Part shown: positions 11,394-20,143 of the stretch, piece by piece
Layout of the letters: each line of letters opens with the position of its first letter
Position numbering within the stretch: the first letter of the stretch is position 1
Virus record (IMG/VR): IMGVR_UViG_3300030060_001216
Coordinates: 1-22,889 of that record
Length of the DNA stretch: 22,889 nucleotides
Reading direction: 5' to 3' (one strand)
DNA from: a virus
Program-made: the position numbers and the translations under genes
The notes under the pieces: model-generated
The model's input: only the letters and a program-made list of their open reading frames with translations
What the model was told of the DNA's origin: nothing
The model's database searches: none

Positions 11394-11431
11394 TTTGCAA
11401 AAATGGATAATAATATATAAAATTAAATAAA

Positions 11432-11707
11432 ATGGCTTACGAATTTTTAGATGATAATGTTGCATTGATGAGAATGTTAGGTGAATGTCAATCAATAGAA
11501 GTTATAAGTAATACAGCAGCACACACTGGAAAAGATTTTTATTGTGTTTACTGTGTTACAGAAACAGCAGTTGCTAGTATAACTTGTGATAGTGAAGTAA
11601 CAAATGCAGCAGGATTACAAACAACATTACCAGCAGGAACAACTTTGATGCTTAATATTACAGCTATAACACTTACAAGTGGTGTAGTAATAGGTTATAA
11701 ACGATAA
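11432..11707 (+). CDS. Small beta-rich structural protein
   Basis: The 91-residue protein begins MAYEFLDDNVALMRMLGECQ and continues with alternating hydrophobic strands (DFYCVYCVTETAVASITCDS), then LPAGTTLMLNITAITLTSG and VVIGYKR. Composition rich in Thr, Ala and Val with several short strands is typical of small virion proteins. The final TLPAGTT...IT-I-LTSG-VI-Y pattern is common in small phage structural or decoration proteins. It is the first gene after terL and begins the structural operon. The exact role (head decoration, connector or tail) is not clear. Confidence 0.65.
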   Translation: MAYEFLDDNVALMRMLGECQSIEVISNTAAHTGKDFYCVYCVTETAVASITCDSEVTNAAGLQTTLPAGTTLMLNITAITLTSGVVIGYKR

Positions 11708-11708
11708 T

Positions 11709-12410
11709 ATGCTTAGTTTAGGACTTAAAATCGGTATAGGTAGCACTAGAGTTCAAAGTGGATTTGCAATAACTGATGTATCTGGATTACAACTATGGTT
11801 AAAATTTAATGAAGGACAGGTAACTACAGAAGATGGTTTAAAATGGAGTGATGGCAGTGGTAATGGTAATCACGCTACTCAAACAACTGATAGTCATGAA
11901 GGTGCTTTTTCTTCTGGTTTTTATAGAACTGATGCAAATGCTAATGACCACTTAGAATTTACCTCACAAATTGATTTGACAGGTGCTTATCATGTATTTA
12001 TGGTTATTGACCTATCAGAACAGACTAATGAAACATTTTTAAGTAGTACCAATAGTAGCACATCATTTATGCGATTAGGACAAGGAAGTAGTACAACATT
12101 TAGAATTAGACAAAACACTTCATCAAATCAGGCAGACATAAGTATGTCAGAAGCTTTTGGTACAGATAAAGCAATATTTGAAGTTACAAGAGATGGCTCA
12201 AATGATATTAGTGCACTAAAAAATGGTTCACAAGTAGGTACAGCTAGTAGTCAGACAGGAACTTTTGAAGCAAATCAAATATCTGCACACTCTGCTGGTT
12301 TAAGTAGTGCACAGATAGCAGAAGTTGTAATTTTTAATACAATATTAGATAGTGCAACTGCAACAAAGGTTAGAAATGATGTAGCAGATAGAAATAGTTT
12401 AAGCATTTAA
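11709..12410 (+). CDS. LamG/concanavalin A-like lectin domain protein 1
   Basis: The 233-residue protein is almost entirely one jelly-roll domain. GLQLWLKFNEG at about residues 26-36 is the first strand, WSDGSGNGNHATQTT (46-60) the conserved D-S-G-x-GN-H motif, then YHVFMVIDLS, ISALKNGSQVG and a closing IAEVVIFNTILDSATATKVR. This fits the ConA-like/LamG_3 superfamily, which binds glycans. A matching domain lies in the proteins at 13694 and, more divergently, at 20144. On a virion it would contact polysaccharide at the host surface. There is no signal peptide, consistent with a virion part. Lectin activity is inferred from the fold. Confidence 0.8.
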   Translation: MLSLGLKIGIGSTRVQSGFAITDVSGLQLWLKFNEGQVTTEDGLKWSDGSGNGNHATQTTDSHEGAFSSGFYRTDANANDHLEFTSQIDLTGAYHVFMVIDLSEQTNETFLSSTNSSTSFMRLGQGSSTTFRIRQNTSSNQADISMSEAFGTDKAIFEVTRDGSNDISALKNGSQVGTASSQTGTFEANQISAHSAGLSSAQIAEVVIFNTILDSATATKVRNDVADRNSLSI

Positions 12411-12411
12411 T

Positions 12412-12837
12412 ATGGACAGAATAAAAGGTATAAACAGTAAACACAGAATTTTAGTTAGAGAACATCTAAAGTTTTTGCAATCAAGATTGTATGATTTAAC
12501 AGAATATGATAAAACTAATGGTAAATTTTTAGATTTTGTTGATGTTTTAGACACAATAGTTAAATATTCTAATGATTTTAAAGATTATACAAATAAAAAC
12601 AGAGGTAAAGACGAGTGGATGTATATGATACCTACATTATCTCTTTATGCTTCTTTAGGATTTATGGTAGGTATAAAAAATGAAGAAATACAGAAAAGAA
12701 TAGACATGAGTGATATGCAAGAAGAAATTATTGCAGAAACACTAGAGCTGGTAGCAGAACTAGCAGATGTGCTTACAGATTATAGAGAAAAAAAAGGTAT
12801 TGAAAAAGAATTAAATAAAATAAAACAAGGATGTTAA
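12412..12837 (+). CDS. 141-residue helical protein in the tail gene cluster
   Basis: The predicted product is all-helical, MDRIKGINSKHRILVREHLK at the start, with a membrane-unlike hydrophobic stretch (IPTLSLYASLGFMVGI) at about residues 72-87 and a long acidic helix toward the end (EEIIAETLELVAELADVLTD). I recognise no family. It overlaps the next gene, the probable tail assembly chaperone, by seven bases and so is likely co-translated with it. It may be a tail or neck component or a chaperone partner; this is based on position only. Confidence 0.65.
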   Translation: MDRIKGINSKHRILVREHLKFLQSRLYDLTEYDKTNGKFLDFVDVLDTIVKYSNDFKDYTNKNRGKDEWMYMIPTLSLYASLGFMVGIKNEEIQKRIDMSDMQEEIIAETLELVAELADVLTDYREKKGIEKELNKIKQGC

Positions 12838-13475
12838 TTTTAGAAATAAATGGTAAAGAAAAACAAATACCATGTCAATGGGAAGAAATGACTATTGATT
12901 ACTATTGTGGTATTTACCAAATAATTAACAAGTACAAAAAAACAGAGGAGCAAAAGGAAGAAGAAAAAGAAAAAAATTTAGAGAAGTTTTATTTTGTTCA
13001 AGAAACTAAAATGTATAAAGAGCTTTTTTCATACATGACAGAAATACCAATGGAGATGGTTGACCAAGCTAACATGAGTGATGTTGAGAAAGTTATAAAC
13101 TCATTGGATAACATAATGAAAAAATATGAACCTAAAGGTATAGATTCTTTTACTTATGATAATGAGATATATTATTTTCCTTTTGAGTTTATGAAAACAG
13201 GCACATTTGGTGATTATATAGAAGCTAATCAACTAGAATTAAGCACTAAATATTTAAAGAATGGTAGATTTGATATTTTACCAGAACAGATGGCGATACT
13301 TTGCAAAAAAGTAGATGAAGAAGTAGATTTAGATAATATAGACGAAAAGGCTAAAAAGTTTAAGAATTTAACAATGGATATAGTTTGGGAGTTCAGTTTT
13401 TTTTTGAGCAAACGAACAATAAAATCTCTAAACGTTATCCGAACCTTTTCAGAAATGGCAGCACAAAAAGCATAG
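12831..13475 (+). CDS. Probable tail assembly chaperone, zero-frame product (gpG-like)
   Basis: The 214-residue protein begins MLILEINGKEKQIPCQWEEM and contains an acidic Lys/Glu-rich middle. It is followed in the -1 frame by an overlapping open frame (13385-13693). A run of nine T (13397-13405) lies in the overlap, giving the slippery heptamers T TTT TTT and T TTT TTG in the correct phase. This is the arrangement of lambda G/GT and analogues in other siphophages, where the short and the frameshifted long products chaperone tail assembly. The protein itself does not show a family I can name, and the tape measure gene is about 8 kb downstream rather than adjacent, so the call is inference from gene structure. 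Confidence 0.6.
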   Translation: MLILEINGKEKQIPCQWEEMTIDYYCGIYQIINKYKKTEEQKEEEKEKNLEKFYFVQETKMYKELFSYMTEIPMEMVDQANMSDVEKVINSLDNIMKKYEPKGIDSFTYDNEIYYFPFEFMKTGTFGDYIEANQLELSTKYLKNGRFDILPEQMAILCKKVDEEVDLDNIDEKAKKFKNLTMDIVWEFSFFLSKRTIKSLNVIRTFSEMAAQKA

Positions 13476-13693
13476 CTGTAACAAAAGCAAGCAGGATAAT
13501 GAAGCCTTATGGCTGGTTGAATAGCTTGTATGACTTAGCTTTGGATGGTGTATTTACAAAAGAAGGTAAAGATGCTATACAATGCGTAAAAGATGAAAAA
13601 TTATATAAAGTTATGACATATATGTCTTGGAAAACAGCAAAAGCAGATTTTGAATTAGCTGTAAACGAAGAACAAAGAAAAAAAATAAAATAA
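13385..13693 (+). CDS. Probable frameshift extension of the tail assembly chaperone (gpT-like)
   Basis: The frame is open on both sides of the T9 run and lies in the -1 phase relative to 12831-13475. A fused product would be about 287 residues. After the slip it would continue FEQTNNKISKRYPNLFRNGS, then KPYGWLNSLYDLALDGVFTK and a charged helical tail ending EEQRKKIK. Independent translation from the ATG at 13385 is possible but would put the start 91 bases inside the upstream gene with no visible leader, so a frameshift is the better explanation. It directly abuts the next gene at 13694. Confidence 0.6.
   Translation: MGVQFFFEQTNNKISKRYPNLFRNGSTKSIAVTKASRIMKPYGWLNSLYDLALDGVFTKEGKDAIQCVKDEKLYKVMTYMSWKTAKADFELAVNEEQRKKIK
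13397..13406 (+). other. Candidate -1 programmed frameshift site (T9G)
   Basis: Nine T then G, read in the zero frame as TTT TTT TTG from 13398. Tandem slippage by one base back keeps near-perfect pairing of both tRNAs. The -1 frame stays open for a further 96 codons or so. Confidence 0.6.
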
Positions 13694-14944
13694 ATGGCAT
13701 TTAATAGATTAAGAGATATAAGAGATAGAATGGAGTCTAAATGGACAAGTGGTCAGTTTATATTTGGTTATGAAGATGATGTAAACGAAAACCATAATAT
13801 AGATTATCCTTTACTTTTAGTTATACCACCAACATCTACTTTACCTGCAACTGAAAAAGACCCAATAAATGCTCATATTAAAGAAGAATATGAGTTTGAA
13901 GTAATATTTGCAAAACCATATAGAACAAGTAGTAGTAACACTGGTGCAAATGATACAAACACTAATTTAGATGTAATATATACATTATTAGAAGCTGAAG
14001 CACAATATTGGCTACAAAGTTTCTTAGATAGCTACCCAAAAAAAGAAGTTACACTTGTACCTTCACCAATAACTGTAGAAAGAGAAACAAATCAACATAA
14101 TGATAAAGTAGTACAAATAAGAATGAATTTTACTGTAGATTGTTTTTCTCATGCTTTTGCATCATTTGATGACCAGTTTATTAGAAATTTAGCACCTACT
14201 ATATGGTTAAGAAGTGATATAGGAGTAAAAACACAATATTTTGGTGGTAAAGAAGTTGTAACAAAATGGACAGACCAAAGTGGTAAAGGTAACCATTTTA
14301 CACAAACAACATCATCACAACAGCCAGAATACAAGTATGAAATGGCTGACACTACAAATACAAACAACAGATACCCTTTTTTAAGCTTTGATGGTACAGA
14401 CGATTTTTTAAGTTGTGAACAAGCATCACTAGGAGAAACTGTTGGCTTGTCAGCAAATCATACAATATTTTATATAGCTAAAACCAATGCTTTAGCAGAA
14501 AATGGTGGTGCAGTTTTTGGGGTAAACCAAGAAAGCACAACACTACAAAGAATGAAGATTCATGTAACAGAAACAGCTACAAATAATAATAAATGGACAT
14601 ATATTGCCAATGAAGCAAGCTCATCTGGAACTGACACAGCTACTTTAACAGAAAGTGAAACTGCTAACGCAGCACTAATAAAATGTAGAGCAGTAAGATT
14701 AAATGGTACACAACTAACTTATTTCTTAAATGGAGAGAATCATTTAGAATCAACTTTTGCAAGTTATGCACCACCAACTAATTATACATCAGCAAATGCT
14801 GCTGTTATGGGGGTAGATAATGCTGGTACACCACTTTATTTAAATGGCTCAGTACAAGAACTAATGGTTTTTACATCAGCTTTATCAAATGCTCAAATAA
14901 TAGACGTAATGAATTACCTTAACCATAAATATAACATATACTAA
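13694..14944 (+). CDS. Tail-completion-like protein fused to a LamG/ConA-like domain
   Basis: The 416-residue protein has two parts. Residues 1-160 form a compact domain with FNRLRDIRDRMESKW, YPLLLVIPP, EYEFEVIFAKPY and VVQIRMNFTVDCF. This layout recalls tail terminator or tail completion proteins that cap the tail tube. Residues 167-416 form a ConA-like lectin domain starting APTIWLRSDIG, with KWTDQSGKGNHFTQTT matching the domain at 11709 (SGNGNHATQTT), then YPFLSFDGTDDFL and a closing VQELMVFTSALSNAQIIDV. The fusion is unusual because it places a glycan-binding fold on a short, low-copy tail part. The lectin half is secure; the N-terminal role is tentative. Confidence 0.75.
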   Translation: MAFNRLRDIRDRMESKWTSGQFIFGYEDDVNENHNIDYPLLLVIPPTSTLPATEKDPINAHIKEEYEFEVIFAKPYRTSSSNTGANDTNTNLDVIYTLLEAEAQYWLQSFLDSYPKKEVTLVPSPITVERETNQHNDKVVQIRMNFTVDCFSHAFASFDDQFIRNLAPTIWLRSDIGVKTQYFGGKEVVTKWTDQSGKGNHFTQTTSSQQPEYKYEMADTTNTNNRYPFLSFDGTDDFLSCEQASLGETVGLSANHTIFYIAKTNALAENGGAVFGVNQESTTLQRMKIHVTETATNNNKWTYIANEASSSGTDTATLTESETANAALIKCRAVRLNGTQLTYFLNGENHLESTFASYAPPTNYTSANAAVMGVDNAGTPLYLNGSVQELMVFTSALSNAQIIDVMNYLNHKYNIY

Positions 14945-17301
14945 TGGCAACAGTACAACTTGTAGATAGCCCAAGCACAGCAGGCACAGAATCAGGGATG
15001 TATAGTGTTTATACACCTATAAAATACACAATGAGAGTTTCAGGTAGCCCACCATCTACTGGTCAAGCAGATTCAGTGGTTGACTATGTAAGCATGAAAG
15101 TTATTATAACACCATTTAATAGTATTATAAATCAGTTTGAGAATGGAGGTACAAATAAACCACCAAGCAAACAGTTTTCTTATAGAGTTCCTTTTACACC
15201 TTTTATACATACACACTCTGCTGCTGATGCAAGAAATGATGGTACTTACAGGTATTTTACAACAGATGTTTCTAGTTTATTAAAAAACTTTTTGTCTTTT
15301 AATTTAAGACCTTGTTCACATTATACACAAAACAAAAATGTAAGAAGGGATATAACACTTTCTCAAATATCTTATAATGTATATAAAAGATTTGAAGTAG
15401 CACTAACACCAGAATTTTTAGCAGCAGATGGCACATTAACTTCTGATAGTGCTAACACTATATATGAAAAAGTAAATGCAATAAATTCTGCTCTTTCTTA
15501 TGAAGAAGAAATAAATAGCTATATAGGTGATGCTATCCTTGACCACACAAGCCATCCTGATGCTTCTAGTTATCCAAATGAACAACAACATAGTGCAATA
15601 AATACCTTTTATATGCACAAAGATGACACCCATCACCTTGCAAGAAGGCAAAAATATTTAACCTTAAAGCCTACCTGTAAAAGAATGATAGGATATGATG
15701 AGTCAGAATATTTGAGTTTTCCTGTAGAAATAACAGCAGGAGGAGATGATGTTATTGCGATAATTAGATTTTTTGGTCATGATGGTAATGTTTTAGCACA
15801 TGGTCAAGCAGCAGTGGGTTATAGATTAAATATTGTAAAATCCGTTAATACATCAGGAGGCACTCATAATTTCAATCAAATATTATCTTATGGTTCTGCA
15901 ACACCTACTGGAGAAACTAGAGCTGTAGTTCAAATAGGTGTAGGAACAAGAAATATAAAAGAAGCAGGTATAGACCATGCAGGTGAGTGGGCAGAAGACC
16001 AACCATTGACAGATTTTTCTGCTGTTTCTCATTATGAAGTAAACACACAGCTAGCAACTAATGCTGAGGTTGTAGGAGAATATGTTACATATTACATAGA
16101 CCATAGCAAAAAACAGTATGACCAAAGGTGTACTAGGTTTCATTGGCAAAATAGATTAGGAGGTATAGATAGCTATACTTTTGATAATGTTTCTGCTAAA
16201 ATGTTAAACACATCTTCTAACACTTACGAACAGACAATATATCCATTTTTTGATGGTCAGCTAGGTCAAAGTGCTTCAAATAACCTTATGAATAATGGTC
16301 AATATATTGGATTAGTTGCTTCTAATGAAGACTTAGGTGCAGTAGTACCAAGAATAGCAGGTCTTACAAGTGATGAGTACCCTTCATCAAGAAAGCACAA
16401 GGTACACGCTTTTAACAGTGGTAATGCAGTAAGTAAGATTATAGACCCTTTAGAAGTGGAGATGTTTAAAGACCTTATGTCTAGTCCAAACGTATGGATA
16501 GAAAAAGGATGGAAAGCAAAGGAAGTATTTAAAGAAGAATTTACATATTCTACAGGTGAGGAGTTTGAAGTAAATTGGAACTTAGTTGATGGTAGTTCAG
16601 GCTTGGTTACTTTTAGTACAGCAGAAGGTCATGTTTCAGGAACAAAAGCAATCATTGTTGGAAATAATAGTGGTGATGATGAGGTGCACGCATCTAGTAA
16701 AACAATATTTAAGTATAGAAAAGACAGGATGTACGAGGTGGAGGTAAGGGTAAAGTCAAGAGGTGGTACATCAAATGGTTTATTTTACTGTGGTTTGACA
16801 ATGTATGATGAGTCAGCTACAGATTTTAATGGTACAAAAATTAGTACAACAGGAGGAGATAACTTTGGTGCTGCACATTATGTAGCAGCAAATGCAGAAA
16901 ATTTGACTGAGGGAACAGGTAATGCTGCTAAATACACTACTTTTAGAGGTTACATTAGTGGTTTTGCTAAAGATGGAGGTGATTATGGTGGAGCAAGTCC
17001 TGACCCTGCTAAAGCAGCAAGAGCATATTATACTCAAGGAACAAATGTTGGATTTTTTGCTCCAATGTTTATAGCTAATTATAATGACGCATCAGGAAGA
17101 ACTATTATAGATTACATAAAAGTAACAGAGTATTCACCAGAAGAAGAATCACAAAAAGGTTTTATGTCACCACTAAATAAAAATTACTATGTTCCTGTGC
17201 TTATCAAAGATGGTACGACAGAACTTACAAATAGTGATGAAGGCACTAAAATTAGTATAGATTATGTTGAAAGTAGAAAAAATAGAACAATAAGCACATA
17301 A
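14944..17301 (+). CDS. Large tail structural protein with a carbohydrate-binding-like insert
   Basis: The 785-residue protein overlaps the previous stop by one base (TAATG). It is beta-rich, with MKVIITPFNSI and FNLRPCSHYT in the first part and the segment CTRFHWQNRLGGIDSYTFDN at about residues 395-414. This pattern is shared by large tail proteins of Bacteroidota phages. Residues about 525-735 look like a separate jelly-roll domain, with FEVNWNLVDGSSG, MYEVEVRVKSRGG and FFAPMFIANYNDASGRTIID as its strands, similar in style to carbohydrate-binding modules. It is likely a component of the distal tail or tail fibre system. Identity beyond structural tail protein is not certain. Confidence 0.7.
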   Translation: MATVQLVDSPSTAGTESGMYSVYTPIKYTMRVSGSPPSTGQADSVVDYVSMKVIITPFNSIINQFENGGTNKPPSKQFSYRVPFTPFIHTHSAADARNDGTYRYFTTDVSSLLKNFLSFNLRPCSHYTQNKNVRRDITLSQISYNVYKRFEVALTPEFLAADGTLTSDSANTIYEKVNAINSALSYEEEINSYIGDAILDHTSHPDASSYPNEQQHSAINTFYMHKDDTHHLARRQKYLTLKPTCKRMIGYDESEYLSFPVEITAGGDDVIAIIRFFGHDGNVLAHGQAAVGYRLNIVKSVNTSGGTHNFNQILSYGSATPTGETRAVVQIGVGTRNIKEAGIDHAGEWAEDQPLTDFSAVSHYEVNTQLATNAEVVGEYVTYYIDHSKKQYDQRCTRFHWQNRLGGIDSYTFDNVSAKMLNTSSNTYEQTIYPFFDGQLGQSASNNLMNNGQYIGLVASNEDLGAVVPRIAGLTSDEYPSSRKHKVHAFNSGNAVSKIIDPLEVEMFKDLMSSPNVWIEKGWKAKEVFKEEFTYSTGEEFEVNWNLVDGSSGLVTFSTAEGHVSGTKAIIVGNNSGDDEVHASSKTIFKYRKDRMYEVEVRVKSRGGTSNGLFYCGLTMYDESATDFNGTKISTTGGDNFGAAHYVAANAENLTEGTGNAAKYTTFRGYISGFAKDGGDYGGASPDPAKAARAYYTQGTNVGFFAPMFIANYNDASGRTIIDYIKVTEYSPEEESQKGFMSPLNKNYYVPVLIKDGTTELTNSDEGTKISIDYVESRKNRTIST

Positions 17302-20141
17302 TGGCAGAAGTAAAATTACAGTTAAGAGGTTTTGGTACAAGTGCAAGTAATGAAGATAATATTGTTGGTGAATTAGATATTACATCAAGCGAGAAATTTC
17401 CTTTATCATTAAGCTTCCAAAACTTTGATGTTAAGAACCTAAAGACAAGAGGTGGTTCTTTTAGTAAGACATTTGATATACCAGCAACCAATAATAATAA
17501 TGTTATACTGAGAAACCTATGGAACTCAGGATGGAGGTCTGCACAAGGAGAAAATGTTTTAGGAAACATAGATGCTTCTGTATATGTTGATAATGTTCAT
17601 GTTTTAGCAGGAAAAGTTCGTATAACCAAAGTAACTAAAGATACTGAAGTAAAATCTTATAGCTGTACTTTGTTTGGTGATAACATGGATTGGGCTGCAG
17701 GAATTAAAAATAAAGAGCTTAAAGATTTAAAATTTAGCTCACAAGAGTATTCCAACTACAAAGATTTAGAAGATGGCACTATATCTGCACAACCTTTTGA
17801 ATTTAATTTTGAAGATACAGTAAGTTATAATCTAGGTGAAAGTTCTTTTGGAGCCATTGAAGGTTATGGTTTTTTAGATAATTTTATTCCTATATCATTT
17901 GAAAGAATAAGTACATTAATAGGAGGTGATGATGAATTTCCTACTAATAATACAGCAGGTGATTTTAATAGTTATAAAAAAAATCATGATAAGGTTTTAT
18001 ATCCTTTAATGAGTGTTGGTGATACTATTGCACCAAATAGAGTTGTATCTACCTTAGACTTTATACCAAACCTATTTGTAAAAAATGTATGGGATAAAAT
18101 ATTTCAATCACAAGGATATGAAGTAGTAAGCGAGTTTTGTGATAGTCAGTTTTTTAAGTCTTTGATTATGCCTATGAACTTTGAACGTACAGGAGAAATG
18201 TTAGATGATAAGTTTGGAGAGCTTAAAAAAACAGATGGTTATACAGAATTTGGTAATTATTTTCATAATGGTCAAACAGCTACTCTGAATAGAGCTATGG
18301 GCGACACAACAGATGCAACTGGTGCAAGTTTTGATGGAAAAGTTGTAAATAGACAGAATGGTAGGATTGCTGCACATGGTAATAAATCAGCAAGATTTGT
18401 ATTTTTTGGTAACGAAATAGAAGATAATTCTCCAGCACAACCATCTGATAGCTCTAATGGAAATGTAAGAGGAGATTCACCAGGATTTGCACAACAATCA
18501 GTAGTAAAAGCAGCAAACTCTGGTACTCATGAAGTAACAGCAAGTATTGATGTTAGACATTATAGAGAACTAGGAACACATGGAGGTACATTTGAATATG
18601 TTGTAAGAGCAGAGCTATGGAGAATACCAGACTATACTTACGCAACTAAAGGTGGTATATATGATGCCATAGATAATGACCATAATCACAATGGCTGGCA
18701 AAGAGTAGATGCTGTTCAACAATCTTTTTCACAAGTAGGTAACCATGATACAACATCTAACTTTCAACTATCACATACAACACAAAAATCAACTGAAGAA
18801 ACATTTATAGCTTGTATAAACGTACATAGTATAGATTATCCACAAGGAGATGGTGGTAGTGTTACTTTTGGAATAAGTGGAGGTTTTTTAAAAATAGAAG
18901 GTTCGCCAACATATTCAGCAGGTGACCCCATAGAAGATATAAACTTTTTAATACCAAAAGGTAAGCAATCAGATTTTGTATCAGGCTTAACACAAATGTT
19001 TAATTTACAATACTTTACAGACCCTATACAAAAGAAAGTTTATGTAGAGCCTTTTGATTTCTTTTATGGCAAAAGAGAAAATGCACTTAATTGGTCTGAT
19101 AAGGTAGATTATTCAAAAGATATAACAGAAGATTTTATAGATGATTTAAAATCTACAATTATATTTAAATACAAAGATGCTTCCAATGATGCTTTTTTAG
19201 AGAAATATAACAAAAAGAATTATACCGATTATGGTGCTTATAAAGAAATAAATACAAATGGGGTTTTTCAAGATGGAGAATATGTTATAGAAAATAAATA
19301 TTTTTCTCCAACTTTTAGTTTTCCTGAGCCACAATATCTATTTCCTCAAAATAATAATCCAAATAGTAGAGCAGAGCCCACTATACCTATAATACATACT
19401 GAATACACAAATTTACTAACAAATAAAGAAGTACAAAGACCAGAAAAAGACTTTAGTATTGGTGCTAGAATATTTTTAACTTTACCTGTAGTTTCTGATG
19501 AAGTAACACTTGATGGTTTGCCAGTGCCTACTTTTTATCATAGTTTTCATCAAGATGGTAGTATAAACTATTCAAGAGCAGAACATGATGAATTTCCAAC
19601 TAATGGCAACTCTGAAAAAGGGGGTACAAAAGCTAATTTTATTTGTTTGGATAGCTTTCAACAACAACTTATTTTAAGTAGTGCTACTGGTAATAGTAAT
19701 AGTACCTCTCCTGCTACAGCAACAGCAGATGTTGGGTTTGTGCAGTTTAGTATAGGTACTTATGATGGAGTTGAACATAAGATAGACCCTAACCTATCTT
19801 TTAATGATGTCAAGTTTTTACATGAAGATGTAGGCACTCATACAGGAAACAAAACTTTAAAAGGTTTGTACCATAATTTTTATGCTAAAATGTTTGCTCA
19901 ACTTAAAAATAATCCAAGAGTAAAAACTATATTCTTAAAATTAAAACATAATGATATATTAAATTTTGATTTTAGAAAGATTATTTACATAGAAGGTGTT
20001 TATTATAGAGTAAACAAAATAGTAGATTACAAGCCTCACACTAATGAATCAACAAGGGTAGAGTTAGTAGAGCATTATGATTTAGGTAAAGCTTCTGTAA
20101 TAGGAGATATAATGGATTTAACTGAAGGTTTAAATATATAG
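17301..20141 (+). CDS. Very large tail protein, possible baseplate hub-like component
   Basis: The 946-residue protein starts one base inside the previous stop. Its N-terminus has the pattern FPLSLSFQNFDVKNLKTRGG followed by SFSKTFDIPATNNNNVILRN (about residues 33-72). This is characteristic of a family of large Bacteroidota phage tail proteins whose N-terminal part resembles baseplate hub or tail-associated domains. A beta-rich middle contains an apparent jelly-roll insert at about 370-555. The C-terminal part has FLKLKHNDILNFDFRKIIYI and YYRVNKIVDYKPHTNESTRV, again hub-like. It probably forms the tail tip with the 785-residue protein. The label is based on pattern memory and position. Confidence 0.65.
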   Translation: MAEVKLQLRGFGTSASNEDNIVGELDITSSEKFPLSLSFQNFDVKNLKTRGGSFSKTFDIPATNNNNVILRNLWNSGWRSAQGENVLGNIDASVYVDNVHVLAGKVRITKVTKDTEVKSYSCTLFGDNMDWAAGIKNKELKDLKFSSQEYSNYKDLEDGTISAQPFEFNFEDTVSYNLGESSFGAIEGYGFLDNFIPISFERISTLIGGDDEFPTNNTAGDFNSYKKNHDKVLYPLMSVGDTIAPNRVVSTLDFIPNLFVKNVWDKIFQSQGYEVVSEFCDSQFFKSLIMPMNFERTGEMLDDKFGELKKTDGYTEFGNYFHNGQTATLNRAMGDTTDATGASFDGKVVNRQNGRIAAHGNKSARFVFFGNEIEDNSPAQPSDSSNGNVRGDSPGFAQQSVVKAANSGTHEVTASIDVRHYRELGTHGGTFEYVVRAELWRIPDYTYATKGGIYDAIDNDHNHNGWQRVDAVQQSFSQVGNHDTTSNFQLSHTTQKSTEETFIACINVHSIDYPQGDGGSVTFGISGGFLKIEGSPTYSAGDPIEDINFLIPKGKQSDFVSGLTQMFNLQYFTDPIQKKVYVEPFDFFYGKRENALNWSDKVDYSKDITEDFIDDLKSTIIFKYKDASNDAFLEKYNKKNYTDYGAYKEINTNGVFQDGEYVIENKYFSPTFSFPEPQYLFPQNNNPNSRAEPTIPIIHTEYTNLLTNKEVQRPEKDFSIGARIFLTLPVVSDEVTLDGLPVPTFYHSFHQDGSINYSRAEHDEFPTNGNSEKGGTKANFICLDSFQQQLILSSATGNSNSTSPATATADVGFVQFSIGTYDGVEHKIDPNLSFNDVKFLHEDVGTHTGNKTLKGLYHNFYAKMFAQLKNNPRVKTIFLKLKHNDILNFDFRKIIYIEGVYYRVNKIVDYKPHTNESTRVELVEHYDLGKASVIGDIMDLTEGLNI

Positions 20142-20143
20142 AT

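Noticed and set aside
11385-11397. AATATTTG and AAATTTTG considered as a promoter for the structural genes
   Set aside because: Both miss the conserved T of the -7 box and lack a well-placed -33 TTTG; the bases are better explained by the hairpin arms.
17252-17569. 105-codon open frame on the - strand
   Set aside because: Antisense to the start of the 946-residue tail protein; no leader or motif.
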